A stretch of 64,000 nucleotides of DNA from Hyphomicrobiaceae bacterium (GTDB lineage: Bacteria; Pseudomonadota; Alphaproteobacteria; Rhizobiales; Hyphomicrobiaceae), in NCBI GenBank assembly GCA_030655135.1, contig JAURWC010000074.1:1-64000 (forward strand), written 5' to 3'. Of the stretch, positions 1 to 8,190 are shown in pieces. The translations under genes were made by a program, and so were the position numbers. Under the pieces are notes generated by a model. The model was not told where the DNA came from. It worked only from the letters and a program-made list of their open reading frames with translations, and made no database searches. How positions within the stretch are numbered: the first letter of the stretch is position 1; every line of letters starts with the position of its first letter.

Positions 1-60
1 TTCTCGCCGGCATCCTTCGGGCGCTCAGCGGAGATCATGACTGACGTTCGGTGCCAGAAC

Positions 61-104
61 CTGCCCCTCATCCTAACCTTCTCCCCGCGCGCGGGGAGAA
101 GGGA
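61..104. repeat. REP-like palindrome, orientation B
   Basis: The unit contains a near-perfect hairpin with arms CTTCTCCCCGCG and CGCGGGGAGAAG, preceded by CTGCCCCTCATCCTAAC. It is the inverted relative of the unit at 258-300. Similar units recur at 25843-25885 and 26912-26955. All six copies in the window are intergenic, as expected of dispersed REP-type elements. Confidence 0.75.
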
Positions 105-148
105 CCGGTCGCGCCCGCGGCGATGTCTTGCGCTCCAACTGCGCTCAG

Positions 149-247
149 TCTCGACCCTAGCTGTTCGGTCACGACCCGGCTGATCGGTCTCGACTTCAAC
201 TGTCCGATCTCGACCCTAACTGTTCGGTCTCGACCTCAAAACAGCGT
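149..247. repeat. Minisatellite, about 20-bp unit, 4-5 copies
   Basis: Four imperfect units start at 149, 169, 188 and 208, with a partial fifth from 228. Each begins TCTCGAC or TCACGAC and most end in TGTTCGG or a close variant. One unit is 19 bp, the others 20 bp. The array is non-coding and sits exactly between two inverted REP-like palindromes. Units are contiguous without spacers, so this is not CRISPR. Confidence 0.75.
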
Positions 248-257
248 GTGCGCGCAT

Positions 258-300
258 CCCCTCTCCCCGTCCTTACGGGGAGAGGGTTAGGGTGAGGGGC
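258..300. repeat. REP-like palindrome, orientation A
   Basis: The arms CCCCTCTCCCCGT and ACGGGGAGAGGG form a hairpin around a short loop, followed by TTAGGGTGAGGGGC. It is nearly the reverse complement of the unit at 61-104. Close copies in the same orientation occur at 25743-25786 and 26811-26853. Confidence 0.75.
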
Positions 301-360
301 AGCATCTTCACAACGGCGACGCGTCGTCCTGACCTGTCACGACTGCTCCAAGCCACAAGC

Positions 361-1281
361 TCACAGCGACCCGTCGTAGCGGTCCATGCGCGGGCCGGGC
401 AGCGGGCTGTTATCGTTGTCGTTGCGGTTGCCGCCGCCGTTGCTGCCGCGCGATGGGTTCCCGCGATCGCGATTGTCGTACTCACGCGGCTTGTGCGCGG
501 CGCCCGGACCGTCGGTGCGGGCATCGGCAGAGGAGCGAACCGGCGGTACGAACATCGTCGAGGCCGAGCACAGTTTGCGCTGGTTTTCGTTCCGGCCGCA
601 ACTGCGCGGCTCGCCCGTCTGCGTCATGCAAACGCGAACATCTTTGAGCCGGTTGCGGCTGCCGTCACACGACACGACGATCTGGTCGCGCTTCAGCTGC
701 TTATTCTCGGCCAGGAACTCGTCGATGAAATCGTCCGGCGAAACGCTTTGCTGTTCGTAAGGGTTGGTGTAGCGCGCCGGGATCTTGATCGTGCGGAACA
801 GCCGCTCTCCCATTTCGAAATAGCGTGATGGCTCCATTCCCGAGCAGGTGCCGTGCTTGCGGTACTCGTGGATGATGAGCGGCTTGGACGGCATCACATC
901 CATCGCGTCTTCGATGACGTTATCAGGAACATACGGACGCCGCCCGATCTGGCAGTCGCCGGGGAAGCCACGCTCGTATTGCGGCCACAGGCCGTGCAGC
1001 ACGAAATTGTAGCGGCGGCCGTCACGGCGGTTGCACTGCGTGTCGTCGTCGCGCTGCGTCGAAGCGCAATGCGTCGGGCTCCACGACAGCACGAGCGCGT
1101 AATAGTCGAACTCGCCGGCAACGTTGCGGCCACCGCCACCCGAGCGGTTGCCGCCGCGATCGTTGTCGTTGTCATAGCGGTCGTAGCGGTTGTCGTAACG
1201 TTGCGCTGAAGCGGGCGCAGCCGCAGCACACACGACCGACAGGACAGCAGCGGCAACGACGGCGATACGCGAAGTCAGCAT
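361..1281 (-). CDS. Secreted ribonuclease T2 family protein
   Basis: This is a predicted exported endoribonuclease of the T2 family (306 aa), which cleaves RNA through a 2',3'-cyclic phosphate. Both family active-site blocks are visible: FVLHGLWPQ with His96, and EYRKHGTC with Glu139, Lys142 and His143, matching the family His-Glu-Lys-His set. The N-terminus is a typical Sec signal (AAVLSVVCAAAAPASA), followed by a Tyr/Asp/Asn/Arg-rich linker. The C-terminal tail of about 60 residues is low-complexity Gly/Asn/Asp/Arg/Pro. The ATG at 1281 is preferred over the in-frame TTG at 1296 because AAGGA lies 7 nt upstream of it. It is likely a periplasmic RNA scavenger (inference). Confidence 0.9.
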   Translation of the reverse strand: MLTSRIAVVAAAVLSVVCAAAAPASAQRYDNRYDRYDNDNDRGGNRSGGGGRNVAGEFDYYALVLSWSPTHCASTQRDDDTQCNRRDGRRYNFVLHGLWPQYERGFPGDCQIGRRPYVPDNVIEDAMDVMPSKPLIIHEYRKHGTCSGMEPSRYFEMGERLFRTIKIPARYTNPYEQQSVSPDDFIDEFLAENKQLKRDQIVVSCDGSRNRLKDVRVCMTQTGEPRSCGRNENQRKLCSASTMFVPPVRSSADARTDGPGAAHKPREYDNRDRGNPSRGSNGGGNRNDNDNSPLPGPRMDRYDGSL

Positions 1282-1395
1282 CCTCAAATCCTTCAAGCAA
1301 GCGCGCCAGTTGGCCCGCCGAAAACCGGCGCTAACATAACGGGTGGTGCCCGCCCAGCAATGGTCTGCGATCTAAATAATCTGCAATGTCCGGGG

Positions 1396-2106
1396 TCAGA
1401 CCGTCTTGTCGCCGTAGAGGCATAGGTCGTTAATCAGGCAGCGCGGGCACTCGGGCCGCCGCGCCTTGCAGACGTAGCGGCCGTGCAGGATCAGCCAATG
1501 GTGCGCCGGAACGCCATACTCCGGGGGAATGACCCGCATCAGGTCTGCCTCCACTTCCAGCGGATTTTTGCCCGACGACAGGCCCGTGCGGTTGGCTACG
1601 CGGAAAACATGCGTATCGACGGCCATGGTCGCGGCCCCGAAGGCCACGTTCATGACGACGTTCGCCGTTTTTCGTCCCACCCCCGGCAACTCTTCCAGCA
1701 CGTTGCGATCCGCCGGCACGACGCTGCCGTGGCGCGCGATCAACTGCCGCGACAGCTCAACCACGTTCTTGGCCTTGTTGCGATAAAGGCCGATCGTCTT
1801 GACGAACTCGCGCACGCAATCCTCGCCAAGCGCGACCATTTCCTCCGGCGTGTCGGCGGCCGCAAACAGCGCCCGTGTCGCCTTGTTGACGCCGGCGTCC
1901 GTGGCCTGGGCCGACAGCACCACGGCGACGAGCAGCGTAAACGGATTGCTGTGCTCCAACTCGCCTTTGGGCTCTGGGTCACGCGCGGCAAACCGGCGGA
2001 AAATCTCCGCGATCGCCTCGCTGCTCAGCCGCGTGCTGCGCCGCCGCGATGCCGGCTTCGGCTTGATCCTGGGCTTGGGCTTGGTTGCGGACGGGAGACT
2101 GGCCAT
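1396..2106 (-). CDS. nth: Endonuclease III
   Basis: This is a base-excision-repair DNA glycosylase and AP lyase that removes oxidised pyrimidines. The helix-hairpin-helix LPGVGRKTANVV carries the catalytic Lys146, and the family Asp is Asp164 in VDTHVFR. A C-terminal Cys-x6-Cys-x2-Cys-x5-Cys cluster (Cys213, 220, 223, 229) ligates the 4Fe-4S centre. The 236-aa length is slightly long because of a Lys/Pro/Arg-rich N-terminal extension of about 25 residues. It diverges from the DUF2244 gene, with a 48-bp gap between the two starts. Confidence 0.96.
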   Translation of the reverse strand: MASLPSATKPKPRIKPKPASRRRSTRLSSEAIAEIFRRFAARDPEPKGELEHSNPFTLLVAVVLSAQATDAGVNKATRALFAAADTPEEMVALGEDCVREFVKTIGLYRNKAKNVVELSRQLIARHGSVVPADRNVLEELPGVGRKTANVVMNVAFGAATMAVDTHVFRVANRTGLSSGKNPLEVEADLMRVIPPEYGVPAHHWLILHGRYVCKARRPECPRCLINDLCLYGDKTV

Positions 2107-2154
2107 GGACTCTGTGGTTTTGACATCGGCGGAAATCGTTCATAGGCTTTCTGC

Positions 2155-2646
2155 ATGGACGATCAAACCGCAGAAAAGCAAGCGGCGTTCCGCGCCGTCC
2201 TTCATCCGCACCGATCGCTGTCGCCGCGCGGCTTTCTCATTCTGATGAGCGCGATCGGCGCCGTCAGCTTCGTCACCGGCGTGGCGTTTCTGCTGATCGG
2301 CGCCTGGCCCGTCCTTGGCTTCTTCGGTCTCGACGTCGGCCTGGTCTACGTTGCTTTCAAGCTCAATTATCATGCCGCGCGCGCCCACGAGATCGTCGAG
2401 CTGACACCGGAAACCCTCAGCGTGACGCGCGTGGCTGCCAGCGGCACCTCGCAGCGCTTCGAGTTCAATCCGTACTGGGCCCGCGTTCGCCTGGCGCAAT
2501 GGCCGGATGGCCGCACCGATCTGAAGATTGCCTCGCACGGCAAGGAATTCTCGTTCGGCCGGCTGCTCAACGACGAGGAGCGCCGCGACTTTGCACGCGC
2601 TCTTCAGCAAGCGCTGTCATCCACGCGCGATGGAGCGGCGGCCTAA
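2155..2646 (+). CDS. DUF2244 family membrane protein
   Basis: This 163-aa protein matches the alphaproteobacterial DUF2244 family in layout. A short cytoplasmic N-terminus containing HRSLSPRGF is followed by two closely spaced transmembrane helices (about residues 25-68). A soluble C-terminal domain then carries the motif LAQWPDGRTDLKIASHGKEF. The function is unknown. It starts divergently from nth, as in many relatives of this order, so a link to nth or its promoter is possible but unproven. Confidence 0.85.
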   Translation: MDDQTAEKQAAFRAVLHPHRSLSPRGFLILMSAIGAVSFVTGVAFLLIGAWPVLGFFGLDVGLVYVAFKLNYHAARAHEIVELTPETLSVTRVAASGTSQRFEFNPYWARVRLAQWPDGRTDLKIASHGKEFSFGRLLNDEERRDFARALQQALSSTRDGAAA

Positions 2647-2655
2647 GACCGGCGT

Positions 2656-3165
2656 TCAGCCCTTCACGAGCATCAGCGACAAGCCGACCAACGTGCTGTT
2701 GTGGAACTGGATTTCCACGAGCTGGCGCGGGCCGCGCGCCATGATGTCCATGTTGGCCTGCAGATCCGCACCCTTGATCTCCACGCGGAAACCCGTCGGC
2801 GTAATCTGTCCGGTGAGTTCGCCGTTCATGTTGCGGACGGTTTCGGTCCAGTGTCCGGTCAATTGGGCGCCGGTCTGCTGCAGCTCGCTCAACACCTCGA
2901 TGTTGCCGCTGGCCGAGGCGCAGCGAATGTTCTGCTTCAGCTGGCCAGGCGTTTCCGTACGCAAATACGTGACGCGGCACTTCACGTTCTCGAATTTGGC
3001 CTCGGCAAAGCCGAGCCGGCCCTCGCCCGTCCAGCGTCCCACCAACTGATCCAGCGACGCAGTCGGCGCAGCGGGCGTCGCCGGTTCGGCGGCGACTGGA
3101 ATAATCGCCAGCCAGACTGTGGCAGCCAAGCCCGAAACCAGTGCGCCAATCGCCTTACAAGCCAT
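2656..3165 (-). CDS. Exported protein of unknown function
   Basis: The 169-aa product has a Sec-type signal peptide (hydrophobic residues about 8-25, Ala-rich cleavage region). The mature domain opens with LDQLVGRWTGEGRLGF, reminiscent of small beta-barrel periplasmic proteins, but I do not recognise a named family. It holds two cysteines in the mature part (VKCRV and IRCAS) that could pair. A GGGAG ribosome-binding site precedes the ATG. It converges on the DUF2244 gene with only 9 bp between the stops. Confidence 0.7.
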   Translation of the reverse strand: MACKAIGALVSGLAATVWLAIIPVAAEPATPAAPTASLDQLVGRWTGEGRLGFAEAKFENVKCRVTYLRTETPGQLKQNIRCASASGNIEVLSELQQTGAQLTGHWTETVRNMNGELTGQITPTGFRVEIKGADLQANMDIMARGPRQLVEIQFHNSTLVGLSLMLVKG

Positions 3166-3470
3166 GAGCCAATACTCCCGCGTGCACTGCGCACGCTGCC
3201 AGATGATTCCCAGATTTCAATAAATTGAGCATGCGAGCGCCTGTGGCGCCAGCGCACCGCAGCAACGCCTGCAGAAGAATTTCGTCACATCATGGACGAA
3301 ATGACGACGTAGCCAATCCGCGCTGCGGCGTAAGGAGGCACGAGCCGGCCGCAAGCGGAGTGCGCCGCTTTGAGATGACGCGCGTCGACGTTGGCGTTAT
3401 GTTCAAGGCATGCGGAAGTGTCGGTGCGGGCGGCTAGGGCGGCGCCGCGCGTTACACGTGGGGTCATAGT
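3166..3470. other. Intergenic region, divergent promoters expected
   Basis: It separates two divergent genes. A short inverted repeat (ATTTCGTC ... GACGAAAT, around 3279-3303) is the only structure I see. No convincing small gene or terminator is visible. Confidence 0.4.
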
Positions 3471-3872
3471 ATGAGTTTTATCGCTGGCCAGAGCTGGGCC
3501 TATCGCGCGCCGGAAGGCTTCCACGCCTCGCGCGTCGTCATCGGCGCAATCGTACGCTTTGAAGACCGGGAAAGCATCGTCTGCATCAGCGTTCTCGATG
3601 CTCCGCGCAATCGCCACGCGGCACCAGGCGATACGGTGACGATCCCGTTCGTTCCGCTTTCCGAAAGCGCATTTGCGGCAACCGTCACGGCTCTCGCCGC
3701 CGACGAAGAGCAGGTGCCCGATGCCTTCGCAACGCAGCTGCAGGCGTGGTCGGTCGACGAGCGCGGCCTGGCCGTTTTCACCGTGCCGTTCCTGGGTTTC
3801 CTGGACCAGATGATGTCGATGCAGGTGGCCGCCATCGCTGACCAGCAAAGGCAAACGGCACCGGCCGCCTGA
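3471..3872 (+). CDS. Conserved-looking hypothetical protein
   Basis: The 133-aa protein has no signal peptide, no transmembrane segment and no motif that I recognise. Codon use matches its neighbours and the frame is open from an ATG. The N-terminal FIAGQSWAYRAPEGF and a middle beta-strand-like pattern suggest a small compact cytosolic domain. It converges with the minus-strand gene ending at 3914. It is likely a real gene on length and composition, but no function can be assigned. Confidence 0.6.
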   Translation: MSFIAGQSWAYRAPEGFHASRVVIGAIVRFEDRESIVCISVLDAPRNRHAAPGDTVTIPFVPLSESAFAATVTALAADEEQVPDAFATQLQAWSVDERGLAVFTVPFLGFLDQMMSMQVAAIADQQRQTAPAA

Positions 3873-3913
3873 CGTCGCCACACCGTGGAACCACGCGGGA
3901 GTGAATTGCTGCG

Positions 3914-4741
3914 CTATTTGGAGTTCTGGGCCCGGCGCGGGGCGGAATTCACGTCGGGCTGCGGCGCCGGAAGCTGCCGTTGGACCCGCGCCGCAGACTT
4001 CAACCGCTCCGGCCGCCATGCCGCAGGCGCAACCGCGATGTACCCCAAGCCAGGATTTGCCGACGTCGCATTGAGACGGGTCGGATCGAGGCTCCAGCGC
4101 AGGGCCAGCCGCATGACGTGATCTTCTGTGGGATGCAGGATGATCTCGCCGCCCGCATCACCACGCCGGCCACGGACGCCGCGCAGTTCGAACAGCTTCA
4201 GCCCTAGCGTGCGCTCTTCTCGCGACGTCTTGCCCTTGTTCCAGATCACGCCTTCGTCACCGGCTGCAAAAGCGCGCAACAACCGGCCGTCGACCATGCG
4301 CGCCCAGGCAAACATGTCGATCGGCGGATAGCCGAAGAAGTACTGCACCTCGACGAAGCGGCCACCGAGCGAAACCAGCAGCGGCGTGCACTTGTCGACA
4401 AAGGCGCTCGACGAGGGATGCGGCAGCGGCAGGCCGACCACGAACGTCCATCCATTCACCGGCGGGCTAACGTACACGTGGCTCTCGCCAAGTTCGGTAT
4501 CGTACACCGAGCCAATGCCGGAGTTCCAATTGCAGCGCTGAGGATCTTGCAGTGTGAGCGCGCTGACGACGGCCTCGGTATCTCGCGTCCGCACGGCCAA
4601 CCACGCCATGTCATAGCCGAACGCAGCAGGGTGATCCGGCTCGACGTCGAACACGACTCGGCCGTCACCCAGGCGCGGCGCGAGCTTATACGCCGCCACG
4701 GCGATAGTGATGGCGATCATGACGGCAATGACGAGAATCAC
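3914..4741 (-). CDS. Membrane-anchored hypothetical protein
   Basis: The product (275 aa) begins with one hydrophobic helix (VILVIAVMIAITIAVAAY) that could be an uncleaved anchor or signal. A soluble domain of about 200 residues follows, and then a basic, Pro/Ala-rich tail. The GTG at 4741 is chosen because GGTGGAG stands 8 nt upstream and the hydrophobic segment then starts immediately. An upstream extension to 4855 has no signal-like features. Two Cys residues (PQRCNW and DKCTPL) may form a disulfide if the domain is periplasmic. I do not recognise the family. Confidence 0.6.
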   Translation of the reverse strand: MILVIAVMIAITIAVAAYKLAPRLGDGRVVFDVEPDHPAAFGYDMAWLAVRTRDTEAVVSALTLQDPQRCNWNSGIGSVYDTELGESHVYVSPPVNGWTFVVGLPLPHPSSSAFVDKCTPLLVSLGGRFVEVQYFFGYPPIDMFAWARMVDGRLLRAFAAGDEGVIWNKGKTSREERTLGLKLFELRGVRGRRGDAGGEIILHPTEDHVMRLALRWSLDPTRLNATSANPGLGYIAVAPAAWRPERLKSAARVQRQLPAPQPDVNSAPRRAQNSK

Positions 4742-5136
4742 GGAGCGTTCTCCACCGATCCGCCCATTTAAGCGACAGGGTGTGGACCGATCAAGGCGAG
4801 GATGGCTCAGGCACGTGGAAAAGCAACTTTCGGTGCGCCCAACACACGCCAGCACGCATACGAGGCCAGCTGCGCACGCACCGGGTGCGGGGTAGCGACC
4901 CTGCGCGGCGCGAACTGGCCTCTAAAGCGTCGGCCATGGCGAAAACGGGCGAGCCATAACCGGTCAATACACAAGCCGGCACGAGAGAGCGGACGATCGT
5001 GCGCCGGCTTGCCCACGTTGCATATCCGATCGACATGACAGCGCTGTGTCAGCGGAATGCTGAGCACCAAAACGAAAAACGCCGGAGCGTGAAGCTCCGG
5101 CGTTCTGAGTTTAGGAGAAGGTAACTGCCGTTTTGA
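4742..5136. other. Intergenic region with hairpins
   Basis: No gene is supported. An imperfect hairpin, AAGCCGGC at 4973-4980 with GCCGGCTT at 5003-5010, lies in the middle, and the porin terminator (5078-5104) lies at the right end. Confidence 0.4.
5069..5104 (-). terminator. Rho-independent terminator of the first TorF-type gene
   Basis: A perfect 11-bp stem (AACGCCGGAGC at 5078-5088 pairing with 5094-5104) has a 5-nt loop. Read on the minus strand it is followed by a T-rich run (complement of AAAACGAAAAA). It lies 32 bp past the stop codon at 5137. Confidence 0.85.
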
Positions 5137-5958
5137 TTATGGCAGCGTAACCTTGACCGAAGCCACGAAGCGCTCGTCTGCGAGGCCTGGCGAGATGAAG
5201 GCGGCGTCATCCTCGATGTTGGTATCCCAATAGCGAAGATCGATCGTGAACTTGTCTACCGCCAGCGCTACGCCGACGTTCCAATACGTGTAGTCCTCGT
5301 CACCACCACCGAAGTCCTGATCTTCAATTTCCTGCCAGCCAAACACGCCGCTAAGCGTGGGAACGAAGGGGCCAACCTGACGGAACGTATAGCCCGCCGC
5401 GCCTTCGACTGCGATAGCATCCGAGTCGTCCGTGTATTGATACTTCGGGCTGTAGTAAATGGTGGCGCCCAACGTCGCATTCGTGATTGGAGCGATGCTC
5501 GCACCAGCCTTCAATTCCAGGTATTCAGCATCGCCCGGGCCCTCGTATCCCTCACCAGGATAGAGGTAGCCAATGATCCCGAGGTCGAAGGTTACCGGAC
5601 CGACAACAGGCTTGAAGCCCGCATAGATGTCGACTTCACCAGGACCAACGCCGTCGTTGCTCAGCGTCGGATCCAGGCCATCGTCCAGGTTTGAGGCCCA
5701 GACACCGGCGTAGAAAATACCGTAGCTGAGATCGACGCTACCCTGCGCGGCTGGCTTCTCATCGTTCAGCGAGAGGCCGCGGAAGACGTAATCCGACGTT
5801 GCGCCCAGCGTGATCGACCAGGTGAGCTTGCGGCCTTCTGCAGCAGCCGGCGCATCCTTCGAGCTGACTTCGTAACCGTCGGCGAGCGCTGCACCCGCCA
5901 TGGCGAGAAGTGCGATGCCCGTCGCACCAGCCGTGCGTGTAAACCTATTCATTCCCAT
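5137..5958 (-). CDS. TorF family putative porin (copy 1)
   Basis: This is a predicted outer-membrane beta-barrel protein of the TorF family (273 aa), probably a small-solute channel. It has a signal peptide (GIALLAMAGAALA). The family signature segment SDYVFRGLSLNDEKPA is followed by DLSYGIFYAGVWAS. The C-terminal strand motif is FTIDLRYWDTN and the last residues are VKVTLP. A GGGGGTT run lies shortly upstream of the ATG. It is a tandem paralogue of the gene at 6252-7064, with its own terminator. The substrate cannot be inferred from context. Confidence 0.85.
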   Translation of the reverse strand: MGMNRFTRTAGATGIALLAMAGAALADGYEVSSKDAPAAAEGRKLTWSITLGATSDYVFRGLSLNDEKPAAQGSVDLSYGIFYAGVWASNLDDGLDPTLSNDGVGPGEVDIYAGFKPVVGPVTFDLGIIGYLYPGEGYEGPGDAEYLELKAGASIAPITNATLGATIYYSPKYQYTDDSDAIAVEGAAGYTFRQVGPFVPTLSGVFGWQEIEDQDFGGGDEDYTYWNVGVALAVDKFTIDLRYWDTNIEDDAAFISPGLADERFVASVKVTLP

Positions 5959-6191
5959 GTCCCAACCCCCGGTTATTCCCTGTCACCGCGTTCAGAAGCA
6001 CCCGGAGGGGGTGAATCGGCTCGCGTCTGGCAACAAGAAAGCTTCAGGCGCCGCACAAGCTCAAGCAGATAGTTGCTGGTAAGGTCATTCCAACAGACCG
6101 GGTGTAACCCAGCCGCAACTCTTGCGCTTTATTGACCAATAGTTAGCCAGTGGATCGCCTACTTTTGCGCCGGACTGCCTCTCACAGAAAC

Positions 6192-6222
6192 AAAAGCGCC
6201 GGGCGAGCCGCCCGGCGCTTTT
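6192..6222 (-). terminator. Rho-independent terminator of the second TorF-type gene
   Basis: A 14-bp perfect inverted repeat (AAAAGCGCCGGGCG at 6192-6205 with 6209-6222) and a 3-nt loop lie 30 bp after the stop at 6252. T-tracts flank both sides, so it could act in either direction, but only the minus-strand gene reads into it. Confidence 0.85.
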
Positions 6223-6251
6223 GACCTTGGGAGAAGGTTTTGGCGTGTCTT

Positions 6252-7064
6252 TTAGGGCAGAACGACCTTGAGAGTGCCCACAACGCGCTCGTCGGCATAA
6301 GTTGCGAGCCCGTTGTCCGAGTCTACGTCGGTATCCCAATAGCGCACGTCGAGCGTGAACTTATCGAAGGCAACCGCTGCGCCTGCGTTCCAGTACACGT
6401 AGTCTTTATCGGAATCGGCCAGGCCACCGTAATTGTTGTTCTCCGTATCCGAGTAGCCGACCGTGCCCGAGATCGAGGGCGTGAAGCGGCCGATCGAGGC
6501 GAACGAGTAGCCAGCCGTGCCTTCTACTGTCCAAACGTCACCGGCGCTCAGCGTCCCATCCGGGGTGTAGTATACGACGCCGGCCAAGCTGGCGTTCGTG
6601 AACGGGGTGATGCTGGCCCCAGCCTTCAGTTCGAGATAGTCGATCTCGCCAAGGTCCGACGGAGCTTCATCATCGTTGGTGCCGGGATACAGATATCCAA
6701 GAACGGCAAAGTCGAACGTCACGGGACCAAGAACGGGTTTGATGCCAAGATAGACGTCCATTTCGACGGACGAGTCTGGGTCGCCGTCAAAGTCGACGCT
6801 GGAGCCCCAGAACCCTGCGTACAAAATGCCGTACGACAGATCGATGCCGGCGCTGACCGCCGGATTCTCAGACGACTGCGAGAACCCGCGGAACACGTAG
6901 TCGGACGTGACTGCAGCATTCACCGAGTAGCTGAACTTGCGGCCTTCTTCGACGGGTGCATCCTTGATGCTGCCGCTGTAGCCGTCGGCAAGCGCCGAGC
7001 CGGCGAGTGCAAACAGGGCGCCCGTGGCCCCGGCAGCGCGTAGAATTTTGTGCAGTTTCGTCAT
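6252..7064 (-). CDS. TorF family putative porin (copy 2)
   Basis: A 270-aa outer-membrane barrel protein of the same family as its downstream neighbour. It has a signal peptide (GALFALAGSALA), the segment SDYVFRGFSQSSENPA and the C-terminal strand FTLDVRYWDTD, ending in LKVVLP. The leader just before the ATG (AACCGGGGGTTTGGGACC) closely resembles that of copy 1, so the duplication includes the translation start. Copy 2 has its own terminator, so the two genes are probably separate transcription units. Differences lie mainly in the loop regions. Confidence 0.85.
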   Translation of the reverse strand: MTKLHKILRAAGATGALFALAGSALADGYSGSIKDAPVEEGRKFSYSVNAAVTSDYVFRGFSQSSENPAVSAGIDLSYGILYAGFWGSSVDFDGDPDSSVEMDVYLGIKPVLGPVTFDFAVLGYLYPGTNDDEAPSDLGEIDYLELKAGASITPFTNASLAGVVYYTPDGTLSAGDVWTVEGTAGYSFASIGRFTPSISGTVGYSDTENNNYGGLADSDKDYVYWNAGAAVAFDKFTLDVRYWDTDVDSDNGLATYADERVVGTLKVVLP

Positions 7065-7407
7065 GGTCCCAAACCCCCGGTTCTCTCTAAATTCGGCCGC
7101 GTGACTGGTTCATCCCGATGGGAAAACTGTGCTCGCGTCTGGTCTTAGAAAGGGCTACGAAACCTGGAAGCTCAAGCCTTCAGTTGCAGTGCGATATGGC
7201 CAGTGAGAGTCGTGTATCTCGATCGCCACGAAAGGCCTAAAATGGCGAACTATTGCACAGGTTTAGCTCGCCGAACGAGCAGTCTCTGTACGCCTCATGA
7301 CCGATGCTTGAACAGGGCCTGATCATTACTTCATCAGCACTGCGGCATTCACGCACACGGCACTTACAGGACTATTTTCGTCAACAATAACGAAAGCTGC
7401 CGAATTC
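7065..7407. other. Divergent promoter region
   Basis: It separates a TorF-type gene (minus) from the SDR gene (plus). No small gene, repeat or strong promoter match is visible to me. It presumably holds promoters for both directions. Confidence 0.4.
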
Positions 7408-8190
7408 ATGAAAAGGCCCTCACCCGGCACTGTCCTCATCACCGGCGCGGGACGCCGCATCGGCCGTGCGATTGCGCTGGCGATGGCTGAGGACGGCTGG
7501 CGGATCGGCATTCACTACCGGCGCTCGCGCCAAGACGCCGAGGAACTGGCCGCAGCCATCAAGGCCGATGGCGGGAAAGCCGTTGCGCTGCCCGCCGATC
7601 TGGGAAACCTCACCGAGGTGAAGGCCCTGATCCCGCTGTGCTGCGAGGCGATCGGGGCGCCGTGCTGCCTCATCAACAACGCATCGGAGTTCCAGCCTGA
7701 CACGCTCGCCTCGACCACGCCGGAAAGCTGGCACCTCCACCTCGACATCAACCTGAAGGCACCGGTGTTCCTGGCGCAGGCGCTGGCGGAAGCACTGCCG
7801 GCTGGTGTCGACGGTAATGTCATCAACATCATCGACCAGCGCGTCTGGAAGCCGTCTCCGGACTTCTTTTCCTACACGGTCTCCAAAGCCGGCCTGTGGG
7901 CCGCCACGCGAACGTTGGCGCAGGCGCTGGCGCCGCGCATTCGCGTCAACGCCATTGGGCCCGGGCCCATCCTGCAGAGCATCCACCAGACCGACGCAGA
8001 CTTCGCCCAGGAAATTCAGGACACCCTGCTGCGCCGCGGACCGAGCGCCGAGGAGATCGCCGCGGCCGTCCGCTTCATCCTGGCCGCACCCGCAATGACC
8101 GGTCAGATGATTGCGCTGGACGCGGGTCAGCACCTGGCCTGGCGGGGAGACAGGCAGAACGCTCCCGCCGGCGAACCCGGCGAAAGCTAG
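7408..8190 (+). CDS. Pteridine-reductase-like short-chain dehydrogenase (FolM/PTR1 type)
   Basis: A 260-aa NADPH-dependent SDR. The cofactor loop is TGAGRRIG (12-19), fitting the TGxxxRxG pattern of pteridine reductases rather than the classical TGxxxGxG. The usual catalytic Ser is replaced by Asp143 (NIIDQ), 13 residues before Tyr156 of the YxxxK motif (Lys160). That Asp-Tyr-Lys spacing is the one known for PTR1-type enzymes. The likely role is reduction of dihydropterins such as dihydromonapterin or dihydrofolate (inference). The stop codon TAG coincides with the first bases of a repeat element (8187-8315), so the last residues may have been altered by its insertion. Confidence 0.85.
   Translation: MKRPSPGTVLITGAGRRIGRAIALAMAEDGWRIGIHYRRSRQDAEELAAAIKADGGKAVALPADLGNLTEVKALIPLCCEAIGAPCCLINNASEFQPDTLASTTPESWHLHLDINLKAPVFLAQALAEALPAGVDGNVINIIDQRVWKPSPDFFSYTVSKAGLWAATRTLAQALAPRIRVNAIGPGPILQSIHQTDADFAQEIQDTLLRRGPSAEEIAAAVRFILAAPAMTGQMIALDAGQHLAWRGDRQNAPAGEPGES

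Larger units (their letters stand above)
1..360. other. Repeat-rich intergenic stretch, no gene seen
   Basis: No convincing coding region is visible before the RNase T2 gene that ends at 361. The stretch holds two inverted palindromic repeat units (61-104 and 258-300) with a short tandem repeat between them (149-247). The window edge cuts whatever lies to the left. Confidence 0.6.

Noticed and set aside
149-247. Possible CRISPR array
   Set aside because: Units are contiguous, 19-20 bp, without spacers, and no cas genes are present.
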